61,451 bases of DNA from IMG/VR virus record IMGVR_UViG_3300025632_000003, positions 1 to 61,451 of that record, one strand, 5' to 3'. The notes below the pieces were generated by a model, which saw only the letters and a program-made list of their open reading frames with translations, ran no database searches and was not told the DNA's origin. This document shows, one piece after another, positions 45,530 through 50,950 of the stretch; the stretch's first letter is position 1; every line of letters begins with the position of its first letter. Made by a program: the position numbers and the translations under genes. The stretch is from a virus.

Positions 45530-45872
45530 CTTCTTCGATATTAAATAATTCTTCAATTTCTACAGATAATTGCTCAGCGATCTCGTCTACATTGTTGAAT
45601 TCGATGTTGCTTAATTCAAGTTGGTTGTTGTAGTTTATTTCAAAATCGTAATCATAATCACTACCGTTATTGAAATCGTAATTGTCGAGTATATGTTGTA
45701 TAACCTCTCGTATTTCGTTTACTGTTTCTTTAGTGATAACAGGTTTGTTAACATTCGCTAACTCTCGTTGCGCAATATTTAGATCGTCTTTTAAGTTTTG
45801 AGCGTTTGCTTCCACCGCGTTTAAGGTTAATTCTAGATCGTTTACTTTTACTTCTAATTCGTGTTTTGTCAT
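45519..45872 (-). CDS. Acidic coiled-coil protein, 117 aa
   Basis: N-terminal coiled coil (MTKHELEVKVNDLELTLNAV) followed by an acidic, Asp/Asn/Glu-rich C-terminal half. The strong negative charge suggests DNA mimicry or binding to a basic partner, but that is speculative. Part of the P6 operon. Confidence 0.6.
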   Translation of the reverse strand: MTKHELEVKVNDLELTLNAVEANAQNLKDDLNIAQRELANVNKPVITKETVNEIREVIQHILDNYDFNNGSDYDYDFEINYNNQLELSNIEFNNVDEIAEQLSVEIEELFNIEEDED

Positions 45873-45876
45873 ATTA

Positions 45877-46110
45877 TTATATTTTATTTGATTTTTCTAT
45901 TAATTCAGCAATATACTGCCATACTTTTAATTCTGTTTTGTTACCTTCGGCGATTAATGTAGCTTGCTCAAGAGTTATATCAGCACCGTAATTTTTTGTT
46001 TCAAGATTGTGTTCGTCTTGTTGTATTATTATTTGACACATCTCTACTTTAGCGAAAGCTTTGTTGCTAGCTCGCTGGTGTATAGCATTAATCTTCGAAT
46101 GCATCGCCAA
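45877..46110 (-). CDS. Hypothetical protein, 77 aa
   Basis: Helical protein starting MAMHSKINAIHQRASNK; the INAIH segment is encoded by a GCTATACAC word. It overlaps the upstream gene's end by 23 bases; a Met two codons later is an alternative start. Function unknown. Confidence 0.55.
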   Translation of the reverse strand: MAMHSKINAIHQRASNKAFAKVEMCQIIIQQDEHNLETKNYGADITLEQATLIAEGNKTELKVWQYIAELIEKSNKI

Positions 46111-46291
46111 AAAAATTAAGATCGCAAGTTGAGACTACATCGAAAGCAATACCGTATTTGACTTCAGTAAAAAATTCTTCGTAAGATAGTACTCTTACTA
46201 TTTCATGATGCAAGTGAGGCATATTAGAATAGCGATTTGCTAATTTTTGTTTGTGCTCTGGTTTAAGGCGTTCGTAAAGTGATAGTCTCAT
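46088..46291 (-). CDS. Hypothetical protein, 67 aa
   Basis: Begins MRLSLYERLKPEHKQKL with helices followed by a beta-rich C terminus (YGIAFDVVSTCDLNFFG). First gene after promoter-like element P6. No known family. Confidence 0.6.
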   Translation of the reverse strand: MRLSLYERLKPEHKQKLANRYSNMPHLHHEIVRVLSYEEFFTEVKYGIAFDVVSTCDLNFFGDAFED

Positions 46292-46318
46292 ATTATTATT
46301 ATTGTTTTTATTTGTTAC

Positions 46319-46356
46319 ATTTATATTATCGATCGGCGATCGTGTTTTGTTTGTAA
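46319..46356 (-). promoter_or_regulatory. Promoter-like element P6
   Basis: Minus strand: TACAAA, four bases, ACACGA, nine bases, GATAATATAAATG. The inner dyad CGATC-GCC-GATCG is perfect. It lies 28 bases before the gene at 46088-46291 and overlaps the 3' end of the preceding gene. Confidence 0.78.
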
Positions 46357-46592
46357 TCCTCGTTATACGCTGTAGCTAGCTCTATATATTCTACTTCAGC
46401 TAAAAATGCTCTCGCATAATCTTCTATTAAGTAAGGTGTATTGCAAGTGTTAGGGTTTCTAAACACGCAATCTTCAACTATTTCTTTTAATTCGCTTGGT
46501 TGAACTACATAGTCAAACTCTATATCGCCAAGTATATCTACGTTAATTCTCCACGTAGCATAGTTACTCCAGCCATTGTATTTTTTACTCAT
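46326..46592 (-). CDS. DUF7249-like protein, 88 aa
   Basis: Starts MSKKYNGWSNYATWRINVDI; the 'Y-N-G-W-[ST]-N-Y-A-T-W' opening is a recognisable small phage family (named DUF7249 from memory). It is mainly helical after the motif. Its role is not known. Its 3' end overlaps promoter-like element P6. Confidence 0.7.
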   Translation of the reverse strand: MSKKYNGWSNYATWRINVDILGDIEFDYVVQPSELKEIVEDCVFRNPNTCNTPYLIEDYARAFLAEVEYIELATAYNEDYKQNTIADR

Positions 46593-46599
46593 AATAATT

Positions 46600-46911
46600 T
46601 TATTTTAAGGTTGTTTGATCATGGTATGCTTCTTGAAATTCATAAGTAATATCTTGCTCAAACTTCTTGAAAGAGTCTACGCCGTATAGTTTTTCGTATA
46701 GTTCTTTGAAGCCTTGGTATTTACAATACTGATCGTTTATATAGTATGCTATTTCGACATCGCTTATTTCGTGATCATAAGCTTTTTTACGCTCGTTGTA
46801 TATAGCGTGACTCCACACGGTTGCATTTACTTTGAATAAACCTAAGTCTTTAGTTAATCCAGTGCTTAAACTGTAACTTTTGTCCTCGAATGTTTTAGTT
46901 ATTTTACTCAT
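46600..46911 (-). CDS. Hypothetical protein, 103 aa
   Basis: Alpha/beta protein beginning MSKITKTFEDKSYSLSTGLT, with a FKELYEKLYGVDSFKKFEQD helix at the C terminus. It lies between the RNA cluster and the DUF7249-like gene. No family recognised. Confidence 0.6.
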   Translation of the reverse strand: MSKITKTFEDKSYSLSTGLTKDLGLFKVNATVWSHAIYNERKKAYDHEISDVEIAYYINDQYCKYQGFKELYEKLYGVDSFKKFEQDITYEFQEAYHDQTTLK

Positions 46912-46930
46912 AATATTTATTTTAAATTAG

Positions 46931-47007
46931 TGGAGGTGGAGAGATTCGAACTCTCTTCCGCGATAGTTCCATATAGGCTTTCTATCACGTCAATACCAGG
47001 TCACCCC
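46931..47007 (-). ncRNA. tmRNA-like/tRNA-like RNA C (77 nt)
   Basis: On the minus strand the RNA starts GGGGTGACCTGGTATTGACG, close to the 5' tRNA-like end of tmRNA (GGGGnUGAnnCUGGnnUnGACG). It ends with a T-arm GAGAG-TTCGAAT-CTCTC, an acceptor strand CACCTCC and a discriminator A; no CCA is encoded. An eight-pair stem CGTGATAG/CTATCGCG takes the place of the tmRNA P2 helix, but its loop is only 15 bases and holds no tag frame or pseudoknots. The acceptor can pair with a G-U at the 3:70 position if one C bulges, or as six contiguous pairs shifted by one. It fits no ordinary tRNA cloverleaf. Confidence 0.5.
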
Positions 47008-47011
47008 AAAA

Positions 47012-47085
47012 CGGTTATCTTCGTCACTTTGACGGTCGGACTTCCACCGTGCCAGCGATTAATTACTTCGCCGCTCGTGATACCG
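47012..47085 (-). ncRNA. Structured segment between the two tRNA-like RNAs
   Basis: CGGTATC (47079-47085) pairs with GATAACCG (47012-47019) with one bulged A. Inside lie hairpins GGCGA/TCGCT around an AGTAATTAA loop and ACGGT/ACCGT, plus a small GTC/GAC hairpin. The TAATTAA loop recalls the stop-codon hairpin of tmRNA, but no convincing tag peptide precedes it. It may be an RNA in its own right or a spacer that folds. Confidence 0.3.
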
Positions 47086-47091
47086 TATTTT

Positions 47092-47200
47092 GTAACTAGT
47101 GAGGATTCGAACCTCATACCCGTCGGTAGCGTTGCTTTGGGTCTCTGGCTTTGAAGAGTATTCAAAGGTGCTTGTACCACTAGCGCTCCATGCCTAGTCA
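47092..47200 (-). ncRNA. tRNA-like RNA A (109 nt), atypical
   Basis: The ends TGACTAG (47194-47200) and CTAGTTA (47093-47099) form a seven-pair acceptor stem. A canonical T-arm TGAGG-TTCGAAT-CCTCA precedes the 3' strand. A short D-arm-like GCT-AGTGGTACA-AGC and a strong hairpin CTTTGAA-TACTC-TTCAAAG follow. The molecule is about 20 bases longer than a class-II tRNA, with extra bases before the D-arm and a 32-base variable region, so I cannot assign an anticodon with confidence. Confidence 0.5.
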
Positions 47201-47207
47201 TTGTTGT

Positions 47208-47393
47208 TTACTTATTTAGCTGATCGTACATTTTTGACACAGCAAGCGCCATTACTTCAGAGTGTATAGCATTATACTCGTCGCCATTTTGGTCAAAGTC
47301 CTCTAATTGCCAATCAATACTGTCATTCATTAATTCCAGAGTGACGTCCGCAATACCGCTTGCGATCTCGTCAATTTGCTTAGTTACACTCAT
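47208..47393 (-). CDS. Acidic hypothetical protein, 61 aa
   Basis: Helical and acidic (MSVTKQIDEIASGIADVTLE), with a YNAIHSEVM segment encoded by a GCTATACAC word. It lies just upstream of the RNA cluster in the P7 operon. Function unknown. Confidence 0.6.
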   Translation of the reverse strand: MSVTKQIDEIASGIADVTLELMNDSIDWQLEDFDQNGDEYNAIHSEVMALAVSKMYDQLNK

Positions 47394-47395
47394 AG

Positions 47396-47572
47396 TTACG
47401 CTGGTATATAAGTTAAACCTTTATAATTAAACCACTCTGTGATACCGTCTTTGTCTTCGTTGGCATCATATTCGAATGCGAACAGTGAAGGCAAGTTGCC
47501 TATTAAGTATGGTTTGTAAACTTTGTTGTCTAGTAAGATGTTTTTACTTTTTAGGAATTTTATATGTTTCAT
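47396..47572 (-). CDS. Hypothetical protein, 58 aa
   Basis: The start at 47572 (MKHIKFLKSKNILLD) is preferred; a Met seven codons earlier lies inside promoter-like element P7. The chosen start leaves about 20 bases from the element, like most other operons here. It has a C-terminal EWFNYKGLTYIPA strand pair. Function unknown. Confidence 0.6.
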   Translation of the reverse strand: MKHIKFLKSKNILLDNKVYKPYLIGNLPSLFAFEYDANEDKDGITEWFNYKGLTYIPA

Positions 47573-47592
47573 AGTTATATATTTTAGATTCA

Positions 47593-47629
47593 ATTATATT
47601 ATCGATTGATGATCGTATTTTTTTTGTAA
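47593..47629 (-). promoter_or_regulatory. Promoter-like element P7
   Basis: Minus strand: TACAAA, four bases, ATACGA, nine bases, GATAATATAATTG. The inner dyad CGAT/ATCG is intact. It heads the operon containing the RNA cluster and overlaps the 3' end of the preceding small gene. Confidence 0.75.
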
Positions 47630-47725
47630 ATGTTTTACTTTCCTAGAATACTTTTTCTTATTCTTTTCAACGCTAGGTCTCGTTGCTTCCCAAACTTCTT
47701 GTTTAGTTATTACTATCCTTTTCAC
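47594..47725 (-). CDS. Basic hypothetical protein, 43 aa, GTG start
   Basis: Starts at a GTG two bases after the upstream stop and encodes a Lys-rich chain (KRIVITKQEVWEATRPSV). Its last codons run through promoter-like element P7. The GTG start and small size make this tentative. Confidence 0.4.
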   Translation of the reverse strand: MKRIVITKQEVWEATRPSVEKNKKKYSRKVKHLQKKYDHQSII

Positions 47726-47726
47726 G

Positions 47727-47987
47727 CTAATCTAGTTTATACTCGTCAATCTCATAAGTGCTAGCGATAGCTTTTTTAGTTAACTCTTCAGCGTCTAGTA
47801 ATGCTTGTCTATTATCTAGGTAAAAACTGATCTTCACTTTCATTTCATCTTCATTTCTTGTACCGAAAGAAGTAGTTGACAATCCACTTAGTAATCTATC
47901 GTCACTACATTGGTAGCCACTTGCTAGCGTGTTGTCATAAGTTCTCCACTCTCTGTATTCGTAGGTTATTCCTTTGTAGTTTTTCAT
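47727..47987 (-). CDS. Hypothetical protein, 86 aa
   Basis: Begins MKNYKGITYEYREWRTYDNT; aromatic-rich N-terminal half and a helical C-terminal half (LLDAEELTKKAIASTY, in part). First gene after promoter-like element P8. No known family. Confidence 0.6.
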   Translation of the reverse strand: MKNYKGITYEYREWRTYDNTLASGYQCSDDRLLSGLSTTSFGTRNEDEMKVKISFYLDNRQALLDAEELTKKAIASTYEIDEYKLD

Positions 47988-48012
47988 TATATTATTGTTT
48001 TGTTATTAGATT

Positions 48013-48050
48013 CATTTATATTATCGATCGGCAATCGTATTTGTTTTGTA
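48013..48050 (-). promoter_or_regulatory. Promoter-like element P8
   Basis: Minus strand: TACAAA, four bases, ATACGA, nine bases, GATAATATAAATG. The inner dyad CGATT-GCC-GATCG is complementary with one G-T pair. It lies 26 bases before the gene at 47727-47987. Confidence 0.77.
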
Positions 48051-48287
48051 TTACCAATCGAACTTAATCTTGTACACTGATTCTAGATCATTGTGACGCC
48101 ATAGATCGGTGTGTGCATGTTTTCTACCACGACTCCCCGCTCCTTTTACTTTCACCTTAATACTTTTGTATTGTTTTTCCGTTACTCCACTACAAGATCC
48201 GTTGATCGCAACAACATTGTTACGGTGTATAGCATTCGCTTTCTTCTGGTTTTTAACGTACTCACACGCTTCTTTCATTGTCATCAT
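48051..48287 (-). CDS. Basic hypothetical protein, 78 aa
   Basis: Lys/Arg/Gly-rich protein with MKEACEYVKNQKKANAIHRN at the N terminus and a VKGAGSRGRKHAHTDLWRH segment. The start region overlaps the upstream TGA; Met 2 or Met 4 could also serve. It contains the NAIH segment encoded by a GCTATACAC word. Function unknown. Confidence 0.6.
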   Translation of the reverse strand: MMTMKEACEYVKNQKKANAIHRNNVVAINGSCSGVTEKQYKSIKVKVKGAGSRGRKHAHTDLWRHNDLESVYKIKFDW

Positions 48288-48460
48288 AGTATTCGTTTTA
48301 ATTGTTCTTTAATTGCTAGTACATCCTCGTCAGTTACTTCAACCTCTTCGTCGCTTTCCCGATCAAATATAATATCGTACATTGCGTCATGAAAATGGTT
48401 ACCCACTATTTCATCTAAGAGATTAGCGATATCTTTAATTTCTTCCCACGTTAAATTCAT
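48284..48460 (-). CDS. Acidic hypothetical protein, 58 aa
   Basis: Begins MNLTWEEIKDIANLLDEIVG; helical, with an acidic run ESDEEVEVTED and a C-terminal KEQLKRIL. The TGA stop overlaps the next start. Second gene of the P9 operon. Confidence 0.6.
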   Translation of the reverse strand: MNLTWEEIKDIANLLDEIVGNHFHDAMYDIIFDRESDEEVEVTDEDVLAIKEQLKRIL

Positions 48461-48466
48461 AATTAT

Positions 48467-48619
48467 TTATTTATTTAATTTATTTCTTAAATCCCATAAT
48501 CTATAGTATTTTCTTCTTACTTCAAGATCTCGATCGTCTTGGTATTCGTCGTTTAGTTGTTCCATTAGTGTCTCGCACGCTAAGGTAAGATAACTTATTT
48601 CTTGTTTATCAAAGTTCAT
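48467..48619 (-). CDS. Hypothetical protein, 50 aa
   Basis: Helical protein MNFDKQEISYLTLACETLME with a charged C terminus (LEVRRKYYRLWDLRNK). First gene after promoter-like element P9, about 21 bases from it. Confidence 0.6.
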   Translation of the reverse strand: MNFDKQEISYLTLACETLMEQLNDEYQDDRDLEVRRKYYRLWDLRNKLNK

Positions 48620-48633
48620 ACAGTATTTATTTA

Positions 48634-48795
48634 TTATTCAATTATATTATCGATGGCGGTTCGTATCAATTTTGTATTTATTTTTTTATTTACTCCGGCA
48701 ATTTCCTCAAATTCCGCACTAGTTATCTTACCCTCTAAGAGTAGTATGTAATCTCTCGTCACATCTCGTCTAGTTATACTGTTTATTACTCTCAT
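48634..48795 (-). CDS. Small helical protein, 53 aa
   Basis: Begins MRVINSITRRDVTRDYILLL, then EGKITSAEFEEIAG, which resembles part of a small DNA-binding domain. The start overlaps the preceding stop as TAATG. Its last codons (AIDNIIE) run through promoter-like element P9, so the element lies inside coding DNA. Confidence 0.55.
   Translation of the reverse strand: MRVINSITRRDVTRDYILLLEGKITSAEFEEIAGVNKKINTKLIRTAIDNIIE
48640..48676 (-). promoter_or_regulatory. Promoter-like element P9
   Basis: Minus strand: TACAAA, four bases, ATACGA, nine bases, GATAATATAATTG. Only the outer CGA/TCG of the dyad is kept. It heads the operon of three small genes at 48051-48619. Confidence 0.72.
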
Positions 48796-49052
48796 TACTT
48801 ACAATTGTTTTCATTGAAGTTTATAAGGTGTTTAATACGATCAACGTGATTTGGTATTAATACTCTTTCAACTCTTGAATAAGGTTGTGGTATATCTTCA
48901 AACTTTTGTTTGTTTATTTGATATAATCTAGAGTGAGAATACTTTGTTGATACTCTAACATACCCACTTTGGTAAGTTACACCTAATCGTCCGTCACTTA
49001 GTTTAAAATGTAGTGATCCACCTTTAGTTACTTTTAGTAATTCCATATTCAT
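48795..49052 (-). CDS. Basic beta-rich protein, 85 aa
   Basis: Begins MNMELLKVTKGGSLHFKLSD; strands alternate with basic residues (SGYVRVSTKYSHSRLYQINK). A second Met two codons in is an alternative start. It is coupled to the next gene by TAATG. Function unknown. Confidence 0.6.
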   Translation of the reverse strand: MNMELLKVTKGGSLHFKLSDGRLGVTYQSGYVRVSTKYSHSRLYQINKQKFEDIPQPYSRVERVLIPNHVDRIKHLINFNENNCK

Positions 49053-49065
49053 TTAGTTTTATTGG

Positions 49066-49176
49066 TTAATATCTTTTCACTGCATGGATAGCACGAGCAC
49101 ATTCTTTAAGTTCGTTTAGAACTAATATTGCAAAGTGATTAAATTTTCGTCTAGTAGTAGTTAATTTTAATTTCAT
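49066..49176 (-). CDS. Basic hypothetical protein, 36 aa
   Basis: Very short Lys/Arg-rich helical peptide, MKLKLTTTRRKFNHFAILVL then NELKECARA. It lies 20 bases after promoter-like element P10 and 13 bases before the next gene, the same spacing as other operons here. Size makes this tentative. Confidence 0.45.
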   Translation of the reverse strand: MKLKLTTTRRKFNHFAILVLNELKECARAIHAVKRY

Positions 49177-49195
49177 AGTTATTATATTTTTTATT

Positions 49196-49233
49196 CATTT
49201 ATATTATCGAAATAGTTTCGTGTTAATTTTGTA
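49196..49233 (-). promoter_or_regulatory. Promoter-like element P10
   Basis: Minus strand: TACAAA, four bases, ACACGA, nine bases, GATAATATAAATG. The inner dyad CGAAA-CTA-TTTCG is perfect. Confidence 0.77.
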
Positions 49234-49389
49234 TTAAATCGTTTCCCAAAATAAATCTCTTTGTTCGTCATTTAAACCGATCAAATTGTCTTGACCAAAT
49301 AGACTTTGACAAATCTTAGTTCTTCGTTTTGATTCATTAAATGCGTTAGTCACTTCGTCCCACGCTTCGTTGTTAGTTAAATATCTCAT
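49234..49389 (-). CDS. Hypothetical protein, 51 aa
   Basis: Begins MRYLTNNEAWDEVTNAFNES, with a KRRTKICQSLFGQDNL middle. It has its own upstream element (P11), 41 bases before the start, and its stop abuts P10. Function unknown. Confidence 0.55.
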   Translation of the reverse strand: MRYLTNNEAWDEVTNAFNESKRRTKICQSLFGQDNLIGLNDEQRDLFWETI

Positions 49390-49430
49390 TTTATTATAGT
49401 TTTTAGTTAGTTATATATTTGTTTTTGTTA

Positions 49431-49468
49431 CATTTATATTATCGAAGATACATCGTATTTATCTTGTA
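49431..49468 (-). promoter_or_regulatory. Promoter-like element P11
   Basis: Minus strand: TACAAG, four bases, ATACGA, nine bases, GATAATATAAATG, then TAAC. It lies upstream of the gene at 49234-49389. Confidence 0.73.
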
Positions 49469-49539
49469 AAAAGTATATTGTTTATTAAGTAGTAAAAAAA
49501 GTATGGTAGGTATTACTCTAAGTCTAAGTGTGTACAATT

Positions 49540-49694
49540 AAATTTATTGTAGGATGGAGTCTACTCTTCCGGGTAGATTTGATCTACTCAGGCCAATTTT
49601 ACTTAAAAAAAAGTGTGACGTTAGCTAGTTATATAATTATAGTAGTAGGCTATTGTCACCTTTTTGGAAAGACCCGAGATTGAGGCGAATCTCG
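49540..49694. promoter_or_regulatory. Structured noncoding stretch with GTGAC hairpin, copy A
   Basis: About 240 bases (49470-49709) carry no gene. They hold a GTAGAT/ATCTAC hairpin near 49573-49587; a 45-base hairpin element at 49615-49659 with GTGAC/GTCAC ends, a TAGTTATATAA apex side and ATAG-TAGTAGG-CTAT; and a seven-pair hairpin CGAGATT/AATCTCG at 49675-49694 just after the stop of the gene at 49710. The 45-base element recurs at 50868-50911. The last hairpin may be a terminator for the minus-strand gene. Confidence 0.5.
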
Positions 49695-49709
49695 TTACAT
49701 CGCCCTAGA

Positions 49710-50039
49710 TTACTTTACTTCATCTAGCTCAGACCTTTCACTTAGATGCCTAACATTTGCCGGCATATCGGTACTTTGAGACCAATAACCTCTTTTAATC
49801 CAACAAGGCATTATAGACAATTTAGGTAACATTAAGTTTAATACCTCATCATGATTGTAAGTCACTTGAACAGACGGTTTAGTTTTCGTCGGTTTAGTAT
49901 TAAAAGTTATGATTTGGTTTCGACCTAACCATGATTTTCTTACTACAAAGTTTTTTCTTTCGATCGGTGGGAAGATTTGTAGTTTTTCTTCGTTAGACAT
50001 TTTCGCAATCGCGTTGGTAATTAATTCTTGATTTGACAT
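49710..50039 (-). CDS. Hypothetical protein, 109 aa
   Basis: Begins MSNQELITNAIAKMSNEEKL, then a basic beta-rich region (FVVRKSWLGRNQIITFNTK) and a helical C terminus. It has its own upstream element (P12). Size and isolation resemble early host-takeover proteins of other phages, but no family is recognised. Confidence 0.65.
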   Translation of the reverse strand: MSNQELITNAIAKMSNEEKLQIFPPIERKNFVVRKSWLGRNQIITFNTKPTKTKPSVQVTYNHDEVLNLMLPKLSIMPCWIKRGYWSQSTDMPANVRHLSERSELDEVK

Positions 50040-50075
50040 AATTTTATATTTATTTAAGTTATTATTTGTTTGTTA

Positions 50076-50114
50076 CATTTATATTATCGAATACTATTCG
50101 TGTTAAGTTTGTAA
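50076..50114 (-). promoter_or_regulatory. Promoter-like element P12
   Basis: Minus strand: TACAAA, four bases, ACACGA, nine bases, GATAATATAAATG, then TAAC. The inner dyad CGAATAGTATTCG is perfect. Confidence 0.78.
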
Positions 50115-50154
50115 GTGTGTGTGCATCGTAAATGCTGTGCAAGCTATACACGGA

Positions 50155-50295
50155 TCACGATGAGGTTCCGAACGCTTCGATAGCTCTCATCATTCTGATC
50201 TGGTCTTCTGTCATCTGGACAGGTTCTGATTCGATTCGTGTGACCTGGACGTACTTGGTTCCGTCTGGTCTAGTCATTAGTTTACTTGTATACAT
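50155..50295 (-). CDS. Hypothetical protein, 46 aa
   Basis: Begins MYTSKLMTRPDGTKYVQVTR, with a helical C-terminal half (MTEDQIRMMRAIEAFG). It has its own upstream element (P13), 22 bases before the start. Function unknown. Confidence 0.55.
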   Translation of the reverse strand: MYTSKLMTRPDGTKYVQVTRIESEPVQMTEDQIRMMRAIEAFGTSS

Positions 50296-50316
50296 ATTGT
50301 TTTATTATTTGTTATT

Positions 50317-50355
50317 CGTATATATTATCGGTGGTAATTCGTATTTTAGTTGTAA
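50317..50355 (-). promoter_or_regulatory. Promoter-like element P13
   Basis: Minus strand: TACAAC, four bases, ATACGA, nine bases, GATAATATATACG. A less exact copy, with the dyad largely lost; it overlaps the 3' end of the preceding small gene. Confidence 0.65.
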
Positions 50356-50504
50356 ATTCCGAATGATACTGATGCGCCATTTGTGAAAGCATCGATCAAG
50401 ATGGCCGTTGCACACACGCATACGAATGCCGTGATGCCGTATACGATTGTTCCGATTGTTGCGTTAGTGATTGGATTGTGGTGGAATTTGTTTTGAGATT
50501 TCAT
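50346..50504 (-). CDS. Small membrane protein, 52 aa
   Basis: Begins MKSQNKFHHNPITNATIGTI and continues with a hydrophobic VYGITAFVCVCATAILI segment, giving one membrane span at about residues 17-40. It is the first gene of the minus-strand block, so probably made very early; a small inner-membrane protein here could act in superinfection exclusion, but that is a guess. Its GC content is higher than that of its neighbours. Confidence 0.55.
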   Translation of the reverse strand: MKSQNKFHHNPITNATIGTIVYGITAFVCVCATAILIDAFTNGASVSFGIYN

Positions 50505-50532
50505 AAGTATAATATTTATTTGTTTTTGTTAC

Positions 50533-50569
50533 ACTTATATTATCGGTGTTAAATCGTATTATATTTGTA
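50533..50569 (-). promoter_or_regulatory. Promoter-like element P14
   Basis: Minus strand: TACAAA, four bases, ATACGA, nine bases, GATAATATAAGTG, then TAAC. It lies 29 bases before the membrane-protein gene and is the outermost copy of the family. Confidence 0.75.
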
Positions 50570-50570
50570 G

Positions 50571-50950
50571 TTGTATATACTATACACGTTGTGCTGTAAC
50601 CAGGACCGGGACCGTGTGATGTGAGCCGTGTGCCAGTGAAAAAGCTAGGATCCTGCACGGAAAATAGTAGTTGCTGCTGTAATGCTATACACGTTGTGCT
50701 GGGATTATCCTGAACCGTGGACCGTAAACGTAAAACGTAGGTGGGGGCTGGGTAAACGAAACGAGTTTGTGAATAAGGGGTAGCGTTGATATAGTATATT
50801 GCAACACAATGACTATATATTTGCAACAAAAAATTTTTTACTATATTTTTTTTAAAGTATTGAAAACGTGACAGTAGGTAGTTATATATAATAGTAACAG
50901 GCTATCGTCACACTTTTAGTTTTGGATATAATTGCGTAATCATACTTCGT
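50571..50950. other. Noncoding divergence region; candidate origin/regulatory switch
   Basis: Some 380 bases with no convincing gene. It holds two exact copies of CTATACACGTTGTGCTG (50580-50596 and 50685-50701), each followed by a GGACCG-containing tract, so the duplication is longer but imperfect. A GC-richer stretch is followed by an AT-rich tract (about 50780-50860) with two TTGCAAC words, then the 44-base GTGAC hairpin element (50868-50911). Direct repeats beside an AT-rich tract at a point of divergence are typical of replication origins, but there is no functional proof. Confidence 0.45.
50868..50911. promoter_or_regulatory. GTGAC hairpin element, copy B
   Basis: GTGAC...GTCAC ends with ATAG-TAACAGG-CTAT inside; closely matches the copy at 49615-49659. 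It lies 40 bases before the first plus-strand gene. Downstream, TTTTGG (50918-50923) and TACTTCG (50941-50947) are 17 bases apart, similar to Bacteroidota promoter boxes (TTTG and TAnnTTTG), so this may be the late promoter region. Confidence 0.5.

Noticed and set aside
47012-47060. Fragment of RNase P RNA or a group I intron (GGAAGTCCG motif)
   Set aside because: Only a short resemblance; other conserved parts of either RNA are absent.
47001-47201. 66-codon minus-strand open frame across the RNA cluster
   Set aside because: It runs through two T-arms and other paired segments, has no protein-like conservation and lacks the TAATG coupling seen in neighbours; the RNA reading explains the sequence better.
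44061-50569. CRISPR array made by the repeated elements
   Set aside because: Spacing is irregular (hundreds of bases to over 1 kb), genes lie between the copies, and each copy sits before a gene start.
50464-50829. 121-codon minus-strand frame in the divergence region
   Set aside because: It passes through promoter-like element P14 and the direct repeats, has odd composition (many Tyr/Thr/Ser) and overlaps the membrane-protein gene.
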